Shown: piece by piece, positions 44,981 to 56,581 of the stretch
How positions within the stretch are numbered: the first letter of the stretch is position 1
How the letters are laid out: every line of letters starts with the position of its first letter
Assembly: GCF_036324505.1 (NCBI RefSeq)
Contig: NC_086350.1
Location: forward strand, 22,429,640-22,493,639
Reading direction: 5' to 3'
DNA from: Eleginops maclovinus
Taxonomy: Eukaryota > Chordata > Actinopteri > Perciformes > Eleginopidae
DNA length: 64,000 nucleotides
Notes under the pieces: generated by a model
Seen by the model: the letters and a program-made list of their open reading frames with translations, nothing else
Database searches by the model: none
Told to the model about the DNA's origin: nothing
Position numbers and translations under genes: made by a program

Positions 44981-45332
44981 CACATCTGCCATACATATCT
45001 GTTTATAGTACACATATCTATATATTATACATATCTGCCATATACATCTGCTATACATAATATATGCATCTGTCCATACCTCCTCATTCAACAGTGTAAA
45101 GTATTTAAATACTTTCATGTATTCCACATATGTATATATTTCACATCCTCAAATCTGTATTGTTGATATTGTAAATATTCTTCTCTCTTTTTGCACTATT
45201 TTATTTATCTTTTGCACCATGTATGTTGAGTTGTTGGAGGAGCACGCGACATAAGATTTTCATTGCCAACATATACGCTGTATCTGCTGTGCATATGACA
45301 AATAAAACCTTGAAACCTTGAAACCTTGAAAC
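44277..45332 (+). mobile_element. Internally deleted LINE insertion
   Basis: Copy A has an uninterrupted CCATATTATTTGTGTT at 8735, while copy B has about 1,056 bp here, flanked by ATTATT on both sides (likely target duplication). It starts with the 5' end of ORF2 and ends with the same 3' UTR and CTTGAAAC tail as the LINE at 14.2-16.6 kb. The endonuclease region is joined directly to the 3' UTR near 44800, so the RT is missing. Confidence 0.9.
44294..44800 (+). pseudogene. LINE AP-endonuclease fragment
   Basis: N-terminal part of a LINE ORF2. After a basic leader it shows the APE-type endonuclease start: LANVQSLDNKLDEL (the Asn-containing block I), then VLVFTESWLDP with the metal-binding Glu, GFSIHRQDR and GGGVCFMI. 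Homology ends at SSDYLF where the 3' UTR begins. Only about one third of the endonuclease domain is present. Confidence 0.82.
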
Positions 45333-46415
45333 CATTATTTGTGTTCCTGTGGAATACTTTATTAACTAACTTACTGTGACCCTTGAATTGGCGCTACCCG
45401 CTCCAAGCTGTTAACCCTGTTTTTCATTTTGTAAACTGGATATGCATGTTTATCTGTGTTGTGACACTAAGTATTAAAGTAATAGCTTTACTTTTCTAGT
45501 TAACTCCTTTGTTTCTGTGCTTCTGGACTAGAAACTGGGTGAATAAATGCTAATCATGCCCTCTTCAAGCCTACTCAATGTCTGATATAAATCCTGTTAA
45601 AGTCTCGATAAGCTACAATTGAATCTGAGTAGTTTTTATGGCCCCGTTAATGACATTCAATGAAGTAATACCTTTTTTATATTTTTTTATTTTAAATTAT
45701 GTGTAGAACAGTATTTATTCAATGTGGAAATCAAAAGCATTAATAAACCAAACTCGTTAAACTTTGAGAGCTGAAACATGTCATGAGGTCGAAGGCTTGA
45801 CTATCATATGCACACTAACAATAGTGTAGAAATGTTATGTCTCAAGCTCCTCCAATTGCAAATGCAAAATAAAGGAAATAAACTAAAATAGTGTGGGAAA
45901 ATAGAATAGTAGCCATTATGTTTAAGACCAATGTAGAACTGATGCAGATGAAGGTTAAATAGACTATATAAATGTCAAGTACAGAATGTTAATTTACATT
46001 TTGTACAGTCAAATAAAAGTTTTATTATCCCTGTTACTTTGTATTTTATATTTACAATTACATTTTATAGTTTTTTTTATTTAATCATGTTGATGATGGC
46101 AAAAGAAATGTATTCCTAACCAAACAGAAATATAGAGTATTTATTCCTTGTTTTCTTGAACCAAATCCTACTCTAATGTCATGTTTTATGCAGACAAAAT
46201 TAAGTGTCTGGACTCATCGGAAACAGATATAATCAATGTTTAACGGTTCAATGTATAGGCTGTAAAGAGTAATATTTTACTGTGAAAACTTCAGTATCAA
46301 GCCCGATCGAATTTTATAAACAATATTTAAAGTAAGATTAAATATCTTTGAAAGATAATGTGGAGGGCTTCAGCATTGGCACCGCTTAACAGCTGTCCCG
46401 CTCTCCGTCTTCTCT
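45333..46415. other. H2B-H4 spacer, no gene seen
   Basis: Same spacer as 8740-9840 in copy A. No gene. Confidence 0.65.
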
Positions 46416-46418
46416 TAG

Positions 46419-46436
46419 GTCCGCCGAGAATATATA
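46419..46436 (+). promoter_or_regulatory. H4 promoter core: GGTCC element and TATA
   Basis: GGTCC near 46419-46423 and TATATA at 46431-46436, about 66 bp before the ATG. Confidence 0.7.
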
Positions 46437-46489
46437 CATGCTGTCGGTCAACCCGCCATTGATAAATCGTTCCCAACGACCCAACCTAA

Positions 46490-46813
<324 letters not shown>

Positions 46814-46842
46814 ACAATTGACTTCTGCTATAAACAACCAAA

Positions 46843-46858
46843 GGTCCTTTTAAGGGCC
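46843..46858 (+). promoter_or_regulatory. H4 histone 3' stem-loop, GGTCC variant
   Basis: GGTCCTTTTAAGGGCC followed by ACCCA, 29 bp after the stop. Confidence 0.92.
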
Positions 46859-47981
46859 ACCCACATCCTCAGTAAGAGCAGCATTCTTCTGACCAAACCG
46901 TATCGTGACGCAGACTATATTGGTTATTGTGTTGGTGCAAGCACATCCTTCATGTCAGATCAATTAATTTCATAGTCACATCCTCAAGTTTAGGAGCTAT
47001 TGGCAAGAAAAACACCTCTTTAAATTACATCCCAATTAACGTAAAATGTCAGCCAATTGACATTCAGATTTTTAAAACACCTGAAGCATCACACAGCAAA
47101 TAAACACTGTTCAATCAGAATCCCCTTATCCGTCCCAAAGAGGTCCGGATCAGGCTACGAAAAACCAGGTGGCTGAATTTATAACTGGTAAGATAATTAT
47201 ATTTGGAATGTTCCATGAACAATTTTAAACTGCTGTTGTACATTTGAGTTCTAGGTAATGTAGATCTGTGTCCAGAGATCTTTGCAGGGAAATGGTTGTG
47301 AATGCACTGAAGGAGCTATTGACTTCTCCGAATGCAGGCTATGACTAGCTGGATTCATGTTCCATTAACAGCACCGGGAAATCAGGTAAAACTCCCTGGG
47401 GAGACAGTCTTTGTGGCTAGCTTTTCCATTCTTACACTTTTACTGCCTGAGCACAATTGGTTGAATATGTGGGACATTCAACACGGTGTAGTCAAAGATC
47501 AGTACACAGCTTCAACATGTTGCACAAATTATTGAATAATCCATACACTGCGCTATATTGTAAATAATATCCTGTGTTAAATTGTGTAAATTCAACTGTG
47601 TATAATAACATCAGTCTTTGTCTGAGGACATGTTCACATCGGGCTGCTTTAACGGGAAGCCTAGTTAATTCTTACCATAAGCCTCGGCCATCATCGGTGT
47701 GTTGATCCTATAAGAAAACGTTATTACAATCTCATAAACATACAGCTGTTTTTGAGTCTCCACGGATCTCATGGTGTGTTTGGGTCCAGTCCCTGCTCGG
47801 CTTCTTAAACAGTTCAGTCACTCTCGTTGTTGTGAGCAGGAATAAAACTTAATCACTGAAAATGAGTATATATCACTGTGTACTTTGTTATATTACTGCA
47901 TATAAACAGCCTAAATGTTAGTTATGTTCAGTGAATGATACTAACATTAACAAGGAAAAAGCTCTGAAGTTAGAAGTGGGT
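46859..47981. other. Intergenic spacer, no gene seen
   Basis: Copy of 10286-11407. No gene seen. Confidence 0.65.
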
Positions 47982-47997
47982 GGCTCTTAAAAGAGCC
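47982..47997 (-). promoter_or_regulatory. H1 histone 3' stem-loop
   Basis: Perfect GGCTCTTAAAAGAGCC palindrome, 29 bp past the original H1 stop position (48027-48029). Confidence 0.95.
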
Positions 47998-48112
47998 TTT
48001 TTTGTGTGTCAATTATAGATGACAGCTCACTTCTTCTTGGGTGCTGCCTTCTTCGCTTTGGGCTTTGAAACCTTCTTTGCGGGGGACTTCTTGGCTGCAG
48101 GGGCTTTTTTCG

Positions 48113-48664
48113 CTACCTTCTTGGGGCTCTTTGCCACCGTCTTTTTTCCGGCCTTCTTCGGGCTCTGGTGGCCTTCTTCGGGCTCTTGGTGGCCTTCTTG
48201 GGGCTCTTGGTAACTGCTTTCTTGGCCGCTGCGGGTTTCTTTGCCTTCTTGGGAGACTTCTTTGCTGCCGCGGGCTTTTTGGCCGCTGCTGGTTTCTTGG
48301 CTGCGGGCTTCTTGGCTTTAGGAGCGGCTTTCTTTGCTGCGGGCTTCTTGGCCTTAGGTTCGGCAACCTTCTTGCTCATTTTGAATGATCCGGATGCCCC
48401 GGTGCCCTTGGTCTGGACCAAAGCTCCATTAACGACCAGGATCTTGATGGCGGTCTTGACGCGTGCATTGTTCTTCTCCACATCGTAGCCTCCGGCAGCC
48501 AGAGCCTTCTTAACGGCGGCCAGAGACACGCCGCTTCGCTCCTTGGATTCGGACACAACTTTCACGATGAGATCCCGGACGCTGGGACCTGACTTCTTGG
48601 CTTTAGTAACATTCTTCTTGGCGGCTTTGGCCGGTGCAGCAGCTACGGGAGGTACTTCTGCCAT
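48113..48664 (-). CDS. Linker histone H1 with frameshifted C-terminal tail
   Basis: Duplicate of the H1 at 11453-12070. The N-terminal tail and globular domain are intact. In the Lys/Ala tail one 21-bp SPKKATK-type unit has been gained and one T lost near 48166 (GGGCTCTGGTGG where the other copy has GGGCTCTTGGTGG), for a net gain of 20 bp. The frame therefore shifts and stops at 48113, giving 183 aa ending in an Arg-rich stretch ([19 protein letters not shown]) instead of the Lys-rich tail. The original stop lies at 48027-48029, and the hairpin is now about 115 bp from the new stop. The single T may be a consensus error. If so, the protein would simply be one repeat longer. Confidence 0.88.
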   Translation of the reverse strand: MAEVPPVAAAPAKAAKKNVTKAKKSGPSVRDLIVKVVSESKERSGVSLAAVKKALAAGGYDVEKNNARVKTAIKILVVNGALVQTKGTGASGSFKMSKKVAEPKAKKPAAKKAAPKAKKPAAKKPAAAKKPAAAKKSPKKAKKPAAAKKAVTKSPKKATKSPKKATRARRRPEKRRWQRAPRR

Positions 48665-48819
48665 TTTCTGCTCAAGTTCTGTTCCTGCTCTCACAAACAC
48701 GAGTCCGAGGGAACGCAAAAAAATCCACGAAGGAGGGGCTGCTCTTAAACACACCATGAGAACCGTGAAGACTCAACCCATCCCGTGGTGCCTCAGTTGC
48801 ACTCTGAAAACTGTGCCAC

Positions 48820-48827
48820 TTGTGTTT
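48820..48827 (-). promoter_or_regulatory. H1 box
   Basis: AAACACAA on the minus strand, same position as in copy A. Confidence 0.68.
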
Positions 48828-48833
48828 TGTCTT

Positions 48834-50657
48834 CGCTGATAAACGTCTCTAACTAAGTGTGGGAGAAGTGTTGAATGCTCACAGTGGGATTAAAATGTAG
48901 CGTATATGTTGTACTTTATATTAATGTCACCTGGAGCTCAGAAGTAAGTTGCATTTGGTTTCACGAGCCCCTAAACCTCACATATTCACTGCCGTGGCCA
49001 GCGCTTTCCAGTGGCTATTCCCTCTCATTTCTCTCCTAAAATGATTTAAAATGCATCAGAGCTTCGTCAAAAGCCTTTTTTCACTTGTCTAACGTGTTTT
49101 TCTAGGTAATTGATTGAAAAAGTATAATGTAATGTTGATGAGTTTGCAATAAAGAGAAGGTATTCTGGTAGCTGCAAACACATTGATTATGTCTAGGCCC
49201 TATGGTGCAGCTAAGACAGATTTCCCACCAGACCTGCTGTGAACATGTTCCTTTAAGAAGACAACCTTACAATAATTACAAAAAAATGGTTTTGAATTGA
49301 TCAAACACACTGAAAAATATCTGTCATACCTTTCTGGGAAGCAAAGCAAGCAGCTTTAAATGTAACACTGGTTCACTGACACCACAGCACACCTTCAGAA
49401 GTTTAGTGGAGTCCATGCAGAAGGGGGACCTACACAATATTAGACAGGTGGTCATAATGTTGTGTCTGATCGGTGTATATATATATATAAACATGAAACA
49501 ATAAAACACATTTATTTATTTAAACAAACAATTGCGTAAGAAGAAACAGTACAATAAATGTGAAGACCATTTCCATCTCCATGATTTATTGTATTGACTT
49601 ACTATTAAACATACTGATTAAAGAGCATGAACTAGATATCTTAAGTCTATTGCTGATTGTTAATAAATGAATGCTTCATGTTCAAATTTGGATCAGGGGA
49701 TGAGATCCATTGGGAGGAGCAAATGCCACCTGAACACAAGTCAGAAAATTAACCATGGCTGTGTCGCTTTGGCGAGGGAGTCTGATGCTGTAAGACCACA
49801 AACACCTAATGACCCCTGATGATGTAAAAGATGCATTTCATATGAAGTTAGTTTTAAATGTTTCATTCATGGCCATCGTCTTGAAACAAACCATAAACTT
49901 ACTGCTCCATTAACATGTTAATGAATTTACCAATGCAGACTAAAAATGTATATTTCATTTTAATTGTATTATCCTTGTGTGAATCTATACTGTCCTGTTT
50001 CTCACTGTCCCTCTGTTGCTGCTTAAACTCGTGAATTTCCCCACAGGGATTAATAAAGGTACATTTTATCTTAATGTACCTTTCTCTACATAAACTTTTA
50101 AATACATATACTGTTATAATTTATCAGAGATATTAAGCTGTCTTTGCTGGAACTACGGTAACTGTCCCCTCTGTGGGACGAATAAATGTGTTTTGATCAA
50201 TACAATATTACAGACATCGTTTTCTTTGAACTGAGGTTCAGAGAGAAGACATCTTAGAACCAACTTTTAGCCAAAAATAGTTCACTCTGTAACCATTTGT
50301 AAGAAGAGCAACCACCATTGGAGCATGTACGGGTTCTTAGAATTGAATTCAAATTCTAAGAAATGAATAGACTATGATTTAGGCAAAGGAAAAAACTACA
50401 ATACAACATCTTTGAGTATCTCTAGTGTTTGCCTTTAAAGCATAGAATGTAGATAATTTGAGACACTGAAAAGCTGCGACAAACTCTTGAAATTATTCTA
50501 GAACAAGTTCTGTTGTAGAAAAGGGATTCGATCATATATCTAAACATTTATTCTCCACAACCACTGCTTTACATTTCATTACAATTGCCCCAAAACAGTC
50601 TGTAGGATACTGCAAACGTGGCATATAAAGTAAAAATACTCTTAATGTAATGTGGGT
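48834..50657. other. H1 upstream spacer, no gene seen
   Basis: Copy of 12240-14062 with the same LINE-tail scraps (about 50035-50070 and 50160-50200). Confidence 0.6.
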
Positions 50658-50673
50658 GACTCTTAAAAGAGCC
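50658..50673 (-). promoter_or_regulatory. Mutated histone stem-loop of the truncated H4
   Basis: GACTCTTAAAAGAGCC: one G to A change breaks the second-outermost pair of the hairpin on the 3' side of the transcript. It lies 29 bp past the truncated H4. Confidence 0.8.
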
Positions 50674-50702
50674 GTGGTTTTTTCCAGATATATGTCATTG
50701 AT

Positions 50703-50840
50703 TTATCCGCCGAATCCGTACAGAGTGTGACCCTGTCTCTTCAGGGCATACACCACATCCATGGCGGTCACGGTCTTTCTCTTGGCGTGCTTGGTGTAGG
50801 TGACAGGATCACAGATCACATTCTCCAGGAACACCTTCAT
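50703..50840 (-). pseudogene. Histone H4, 3' fragment
   Basis: The last 45 or so codons of H4, from KVFLENV to LYGFGG, with the stop at 50703-50705. Homology ends abruptly at 50838. The N-terminal half and the core promoter are missing and piggyBac-related sequence follows. Non-silent changes (Arg to Cys and Ala to Pro in the NVIRDAVTY region, Glu to Lys in TEHAKR, Arg to His in GRTLYG) show it has been free of selection for some time. Confidence 0.9.
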
Positions 50841-52819
50841 TTAGTATGATAATAGGCTAAGCCAGGTAGTATTGTGTGACTAATGTGTTCAATATAAATA
50901 GGATGCAGATGCTTGTTGCATCTGGACACCTGGAAAGGGGTGGTGCATGCATTCCTCTCAGTGTGATAATAGGCTCAGCCAGACAGAATAAACACTTGTT
51001 CCAACACCTTTTCTAATCCGTTAGGTAATCTATTACAAAATAATAAGCAAATGTATTATTTATGCATTCTATTTATTTATTACTTTGTCTATTTCAGAAT
51101 GCCACCAGCGAGAGGTCCTCGATTCAATGTGCGGGATGTGATTGTTGCGGTCCAAAATGAAGAAAGTGACTTTGAAATGGAATCAGAGGACAGTGACACT
51201 GCTTCGAGTGAAGAAGAGGCAGATGAAGATGGCTGTGGACAAGTGGACAAAGAAAACAACCCACCATATGATCACCCACTCAGTGATTATGTGGAAATCG
51301 AGCCCCAACCAAATAAACCCACCAAGCCCTGGACAGGTATCGCTGGCTGAAAAAAGATTTCATCAGTCCCAATACTGAATTCTCTGGTCCAGATATCACA
51401 GATGGTGTCATTTTTCTCAACAAATCACTGGAGTACTTCAAGAAGTTTGTGTCAGAAGACATGGTCCAGGCTTTGGCAACCACCACTGACGAGTACAGCT
51501 TCCAAAAGAATGGAACTGATTGGCATGTACCTGAAGATAAGCCAATGTCTGGATTCCATACGTATTCGGGAGACAGACACACGGAACCCCAATGTTTCTG
51601 ATGTGATGTCACGCAACAGATTCCAATATCTGTTGACGTCATTACATTTTGTAAACAACTTGACAGTGTCAGAGATGGAAAAGAGAGATAAACTCTGGAA
51701 ACTCAGACCCTGGCTTGATGCATTCAGGGAGAAATGCCTGCAGGTGGTACTAGAAAAACACAACTCTGTGGATGAGATGATGATTCCTTTCAAGGCCAAA
51801 TACAAGTTCCCCATGAAATCCCGATGCTGGAATATGTACATCTTCTGACACACCATCATCCTTGCTGTGATTAACGCCTGGCTCCTCTACAAGCGGGCTG
51901 CAAAGCTCTAAAGATGCCAAAGCAAAAGATCCTGAACAGGAGACAGTTTCAAGGACAACTAGCATTTCTCTCATCCTGGTAAGAATTCTGCTATTTACTG
52001 TTTGTAAAAAATAAAATTACATGTCACTGTAATTTTTTGGACTTGTATCCTAATGTATTTTTACATTGTGTCTAAATTGACTCTGTTCTTATCAGGTGAA
52101 CACAACTCCTCTGGAAACACCCAAGGGTGGACGACCATCTTCAGGCAATGGGAGCCCAACACTGACACTGACCTCAAGGAGCCCATTGAATGCTCAGAAG
52201 AGACCATCCTCATGTGATGGGAGTCAAAACGGGGCCCCATCCAAGAGATCACACCCCCCATTGGATGTAAGCAAGGACCTAATTGCACATTTTCCTTTGA
52301 AGGCAAAAAGAGGACGCTGCAGACACTGCAATAAAGGACAAACAAATATGCAGTGCAGCAAATGCGACATCCATCTGTGCTTTTCAGAGGACAAGAACTG
52401 TTTTTGGGACTACCATTGTTGATAGTCTAAGTCAAGAAAAGTAAAAGAGACTGGGACTCTGGGACTAATACTAAGTGTTTTATTGTTATAATTATTGAAT
52501 ATATTACCATTCATAACAAAGATGACTGATTTGTCATTATTATTCATGCTATGTACTTATATGGACTAACTAAGCAATCAATCCTGCAAATGAACCCTTA
52601 GTTGTTCAATATATTTATTCAGAGATTGTGAGTAGAAATACAGAAATTCTGCTCCCAACTTGGGCTAACGTTGCAATATTACAACATGTCCATAAAAACT
52701 TACAAAAATGTAAAAAATGTGAAAAGACTTTGATTTCTGCATCAGAGGCCTCCTACAACAACAACTGAAAGGTCAAAAACATGTTTGCTAATGTTTTTCT
52801 ATATGTGGGCTTTACAGGG
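50841..52819 (+). mobile_element. Decayed piggyBac element
   Basis: Contains a broken piggyBac transposase and ends in GGGCTTTACAGGG immediately followed by TTAA (52820-52823), the piggyBac target site. The 5' TTAA and terminal repeat were not found, so the left end is probably lost. A repeated GATAATAGGCT(A/C)AGCCAG motif near 50850 and 50968 may be a subterminal repeat. It separates the H4 fragment from its distal upstream region. Confidence 0.78.
51099..52422 (+). pseudogene. piggyBac transposase (PGBD-like), broken
   Basis: Order of pieces: acidic N-terminus MPPARGPRFNVRDVIVAVQ, then WLKKDFISPNTEFSG in another frame, then NPNVSDVMSRNRFQYLLTSLHF and NSVDEMMIPFKAKYK, which holds the first catalytic Asp of the DDD triad. 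Next comes a short VINAWLLYKR block from near the end of the catalytic domain, so the part with the other two Asp residues is deleted. A possible intron (donor about 51979, acceptor about 52096) leads to the C-terminal Cys-rich finger GRCRHCNKGQTNMQCSKC ... HLCFSEDKNCFWDYHC. At least three frame changes and the deletion make it inactive. Confidence 0.85.
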
Positions 52820-52831
52820 TTAAGCATCACT

Positions 52832-52935
52832 TTCTCAAATTAACACTACATTTAAAATTGATCAAAAGTATTAAAAGAATACTCTTTATAGCCTGTACAT
52901 CATCTCTAAACGGTTTCCGATGAGTCTAGACCTTA
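52832..52935 (-). repeat. Relic of H4 upstream region
   Basis: On the minus strand it matches 9607-9712 (the region a few hundred bp upstream of H4): GACTCAT(C/-)GGAAAC, AGGCTATAAAGAGTA, TTTTAATACTTTTGATCAAT. It begins right after the piggyBac TTAA, so the piggyBac sits within a former H4(-) unit. Confidence 0.75.
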
Positions 52936-53394
52936 GACTGTATTGTAGGAGCCATTCTTTAGTTAGTGTTTTGTGCAAGTACTTTATTTTGAACACAAGG
53001 GTGTAGTATTTTTCGGTTTCGGTTTGATTGGTTACCACACAGCAGCTGCCCCTAATGAGGGGATGATAGTTTTGAGTTTAATGGTGGTGGGGAACACACA
53101 GTTTTTACCGAACGACAGCCAGAGAGAAAGCCAGTGATTTTCAATGTTTGCTTCAATCCATATCAACTACATGGTACATTTATGTTTTGTTAATAACTTT
53201 CTTTTTTGTTACAATAAATGGGAACATCACCCAAAGAGATCATTTTTGCACAATTTTATTCTTTCTGGAATCGAGTTAAGACACTCCTCGAACCACCATC
53301 AGGTGACTAATCAAGTTAGCTTTTTGGGATAGTCACCACATGTATATTGTCAAGACACTTCTGTGCATACAACATGAAAAATAATTTGGCCTTA
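52936..53394. other. Unidentified spacer
   Basis: No match found in the window. A short open frame at 53144-53332 has no protein signature. Confidence 0.45.
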
Positions 53395-53625
53395 AAGTGG
53401 AAGGAATTACTTCAATATAAACACTGGAATCTACACATTATATTTGGGTTTGGTTAAGAATAGTTGTGCTGCCATCATCAAAATGATCAAATAAAAAATT
53501 AATACATTTACCACATATTTAATTGTAAATATAAAATATAACCTAACAGACACATAAGCATAGACTTCTGCAACTCATAACATATTTCAGATTTCACAAA
53601 ATTCCACAAGTTTGTTCAACTGTTT
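53395..53625 (-). repeat. Relic of H4 distal flank
   Basis: Matches 38560-38790: CTGGAATCTACAC, CATCATCAAAATGAT, ACCACATATTTAAT, CATAACATATTTCAG. It extends the homology between the 37.9 kb and 50.7 kb H4(-) units to about 800 bp on the distal side. Confidence 0.7.
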
Positions 53626-53656
53626 TTTATTTACAGAATACAAATTAACACTTTAA

Positions 53657-54885
53657 CTTAGGGCTATAAGGATTTGCATAGTCGAATCTGATTTGTCGGA
53701 TTTTGCCATAGTCGACTGATAGTCGAACCTTTTTTTTTTTCAGATAGCAGCTAGATCTTTATATTTTTCCGTTTCAAACAAAAGAGCTCAAAAAACATGG
53801 TAGGTGTGAAACAAATACCTTTATTTATTTAAAGCCAGATGAACGAAACTGGGCATATTAAACATCACACCAGTTCACATAAAATCGGAACAAAATGGCT
53901 TCAAAAACAACAACGTGCCAAAACATGCCTTTATCGCTCAGTTAAGAACCTATTTCTTGGCTTTTAATTCACAGTTTACACTCCGGAATCGGGATAAAAT
54001 AAATAAATAATTAAACTTATCGCAACAGCCTGGAACTAGTGCAAAATGTTTTTAGAAATACAATAAGCCTGCCTGAATAAATAAAAACAATTATACAACA
54101 ACGAAAAAATAAACATAATAAAAGTCAGAATCGAATGGGCTTCAGAAAGTGCACATGCAGGAAAAAGAGAGAGAGAAAGAGACGCTCCCCACGAAGCCTC
54201 CAGCTTAATTCACAATTGTCCCAAAAGAAAAAGAAAAAAATCACTTCTTCACATAAGAAAAGTGTTCTACTGCACCTGTGATTGTCTGATTTTTCTGAGG
54301 CCGTGTGCCAGGAAAACCAGCTTGTTCACGTTGGTCGGGAAAAGTGCGCTCCTTGATTTGCTGGCAATGAAACCCGCTTTGGAAAATATCCTCTCTGAGG
54401 GCGTGGAGCTGGAGGGGATGCTGTGAGATCTCCTAGCAGCTCTTGATAATTTTGGATATCTATCCTCATTTTTCTTCCACCATTCCAGGGGGCCTCCAGT
54501 CCATTTAGTGAAGTCCTTCAAATAGGCCTTCATCTCACTTGTCTCATCCTGTTCCTCCTCATCTTCATCACTGGCCAGCAGCATAGCCATCATTATGTCC
54601 TGTTTTGCAGTCGGCCCAGGATCCACCGTGTCACTTTCCTCCTGGCAAGACCTGTCAGTTAGACTCTCAGCTAGTTCTGCCACCACTGAATACGCCTCAT
54701 CTCTTTGGTCGTCGGAGAGAAAGGAGAGCTTCTTGAAGCGTGGGTCAAGCACCGCCGCACTGATGTAGACACTTATTTCCAGCCCTGGCCCTTTAAGCTC
54801 CCATTGCCTGTCCATCTCCTCGGACAGCGTAGTCTTGATGATCTTTGTGGTTCGACTGTCGTCCGCATCAGTGTCCGAACTACGG
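53657..54885 (-). mobile_element. hAT element 3' half (ZBED1-like)
   Basis: Holds a hAT transposase C-terminus on the minus strand and an end region with TAGGGCTATAAGGATTTGCATAGTCG at 53657, similar to the GGGCTGCAACGATTAGTCG ends of hAT-Ac families. The 5' half is missing. At about 54885 the sequence changes to another element. Confidence 0.7.
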
Positions 54886-54980
54886 GGGGACTCGGGGGAT
54901 CCGAGACCCCCTGAAACTGACACGAGATCCCCCGAAAACATGATTTGGGAAATGTTGGGGGGTCTCTTAAATATTGGCAA
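54267..54980 (-). pseudogene. hAT transposase C-terminal half (ZBED1-like)
   Basis: Open frame of 237 codons. Residues of about 65 onward match ZBED1-type hAT transposases: AAVLDPRFKKLSFLS, acidic linker, PLEWWKKNEDRYPKLSRAAR and the dimerisation block IPSSSTPSERIFSKAGFIAS with the catalytic-type Glu. The first 30 or so residues come from the neighbouring element, so the open frame is a chance fusion. The BED finger and the two catalytic Asp blocks are absent. Confidence 0.85.
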
Positions 54981-55261
54981 AATGTGTTTTATTGATATTG
55001 AAATCGTGTGTAACGGGAACTATTTGCATATCAGAAGTGTTGTGTTTACATCAAAGATCAAATAAACAGATATGACAATGACTGCAGTCTATCCCCATAA
55101 TTTCTCACGAATTCTAGGCCTGTTTGTGTGTGGTTGTGCCTCTTTCCCATGCGCATTTTGATACTATGTATGTTGTGGGTGTGGCCGAAGTTTGAGAAAG
55201 TGTTTTTTTAATAATTCCGTCTTCAGTCAGATCGTGTAAGTGCAAGTGGTCAGCGTTAGCA

Positions 55262-56063
55262 ATGGCTAAACGACAGCAAGGCACTCTTTCCCATTTTGGA
55301 TTTTTTTAAAAAAAGCAAAAGTTCTGAGGAACAAGATGTTGTTCAGTCAGCAGATGACAGTGGACAAGCGTCCGCAACCACGTGCATTGCTGGAAACGCT
55401 GGACCCACGGTCAGCGTGCAGCAGGACCAACGGTCAGCATGCAGCATGCAGCAGGATCGAGCAGGCAGCGTGGAGCTATCTGCCGGTGAGTCCACGTCCG
55501 TGGCCCTCTCTCACCCGAGCATCTGGACGAGCCAGCAGTGGACAGAGTGGAAGTCTCGAAACCCCTGGCTGTATACAAAGGATGGCAAGTTGGGATGCTC
55601 TGTCTGCCGGGACACAAAAACCCTTTTATCGGAAATGGGAAGTGGCACACACCTGTCTGAGGAATGGATACACGGGGATGTAAGTAGCCAGACACAATTC
55701 GGGTTACGTAAAAAAAATATACAAACATAGGGATAGCAACGCGCACAGAAGGGCAGTCGAGATAACAGAAACCAAGCAAAAGGACATTCTACCCAACAGA
55801 GTTACTGCGATTAATGCCAAAGCGACAGAAGAAACGGCACTGTCCTTTAGATCGGCCTATATGGTGGCCAAGGAAAGGCTAGCCTATCAGAAGCTACCTG
55901 CTATAATGAAATTGCAAGAGCTGAATGGGGCAAAAGTGGGTCCTGTGCACAAATCAGACAAATAATGTGCTGAAATGATTGGTCATATTGCGCAGGAAAT
56001 GAGAAGAAAGTTAGTTTCAAACATAAAAGAAATGAATTCAAGAATCAGCCTAACCATTGATGA
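55262..56063 (+). pseudogene. hAT transposase N-terminal part (ZNF862/KIAA1586-like)
   Basis: Begins MAKRQQGTLSHFG at 55262, with a frameshift after about 45 bp in a T/A run. Then a TTF/BED-like segment follows: WTEWKSRNPWLYTKDGKLGCSVC. Past a splice-like gap it continues as HRDSNAHRRAV, TALSFRSAYMVAKERLAY and EMNSRISLTIDE. It stops where another hAT element starts with CAGTGTTGGGCA at 56064. There is an in-frame stop near 55960 (SDK then TAA). The C-terminal catalytic half is not in the window. Confidence 0.78.
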
Positions 56064-56581
56064 GCAGTGTTGGGCAAGCTACTTGTCCAGTGTAGTGAGC
56101 TAAGCTATCAGTTACTCAACAATAAATTAAGCTTCACTACACAAAAGCTACCACCTATAGAAATATAGCAAGCTAAGTTACACAAATGTGTTAAAAGTAG
56201 CTTAACTACATCAGAAGCTACTTAACGTTGTACCAACCTTATGTCAATTCAAAATGAGTCTGATACACTGGTTAAAACATTTATTAAAGATCAGCCAATG
56301 ACCTAACACAGTGTAGATATTGCTTTGCAGCATACATGGCTATGTAACAAATGAAACTGTTTACAAAAAAACAAAATCTTACACCATGATTAATAAGCAT
56401 GGCTCAGAGAGTGATCACTGGGACAATAGTAGATGAACTAAACTGAATGACAATCAAAAGCCCCTTTCACACTGAGGAAGTCCAATCAAACCTGTCAAGT
56501 CCAATCAAAGTTTTAGTGGTGGGGGAATAGGGCGGGGTGGGGCTGGGGGGTTAACGGTGCATGGATCAGCCCTTATTGTTC

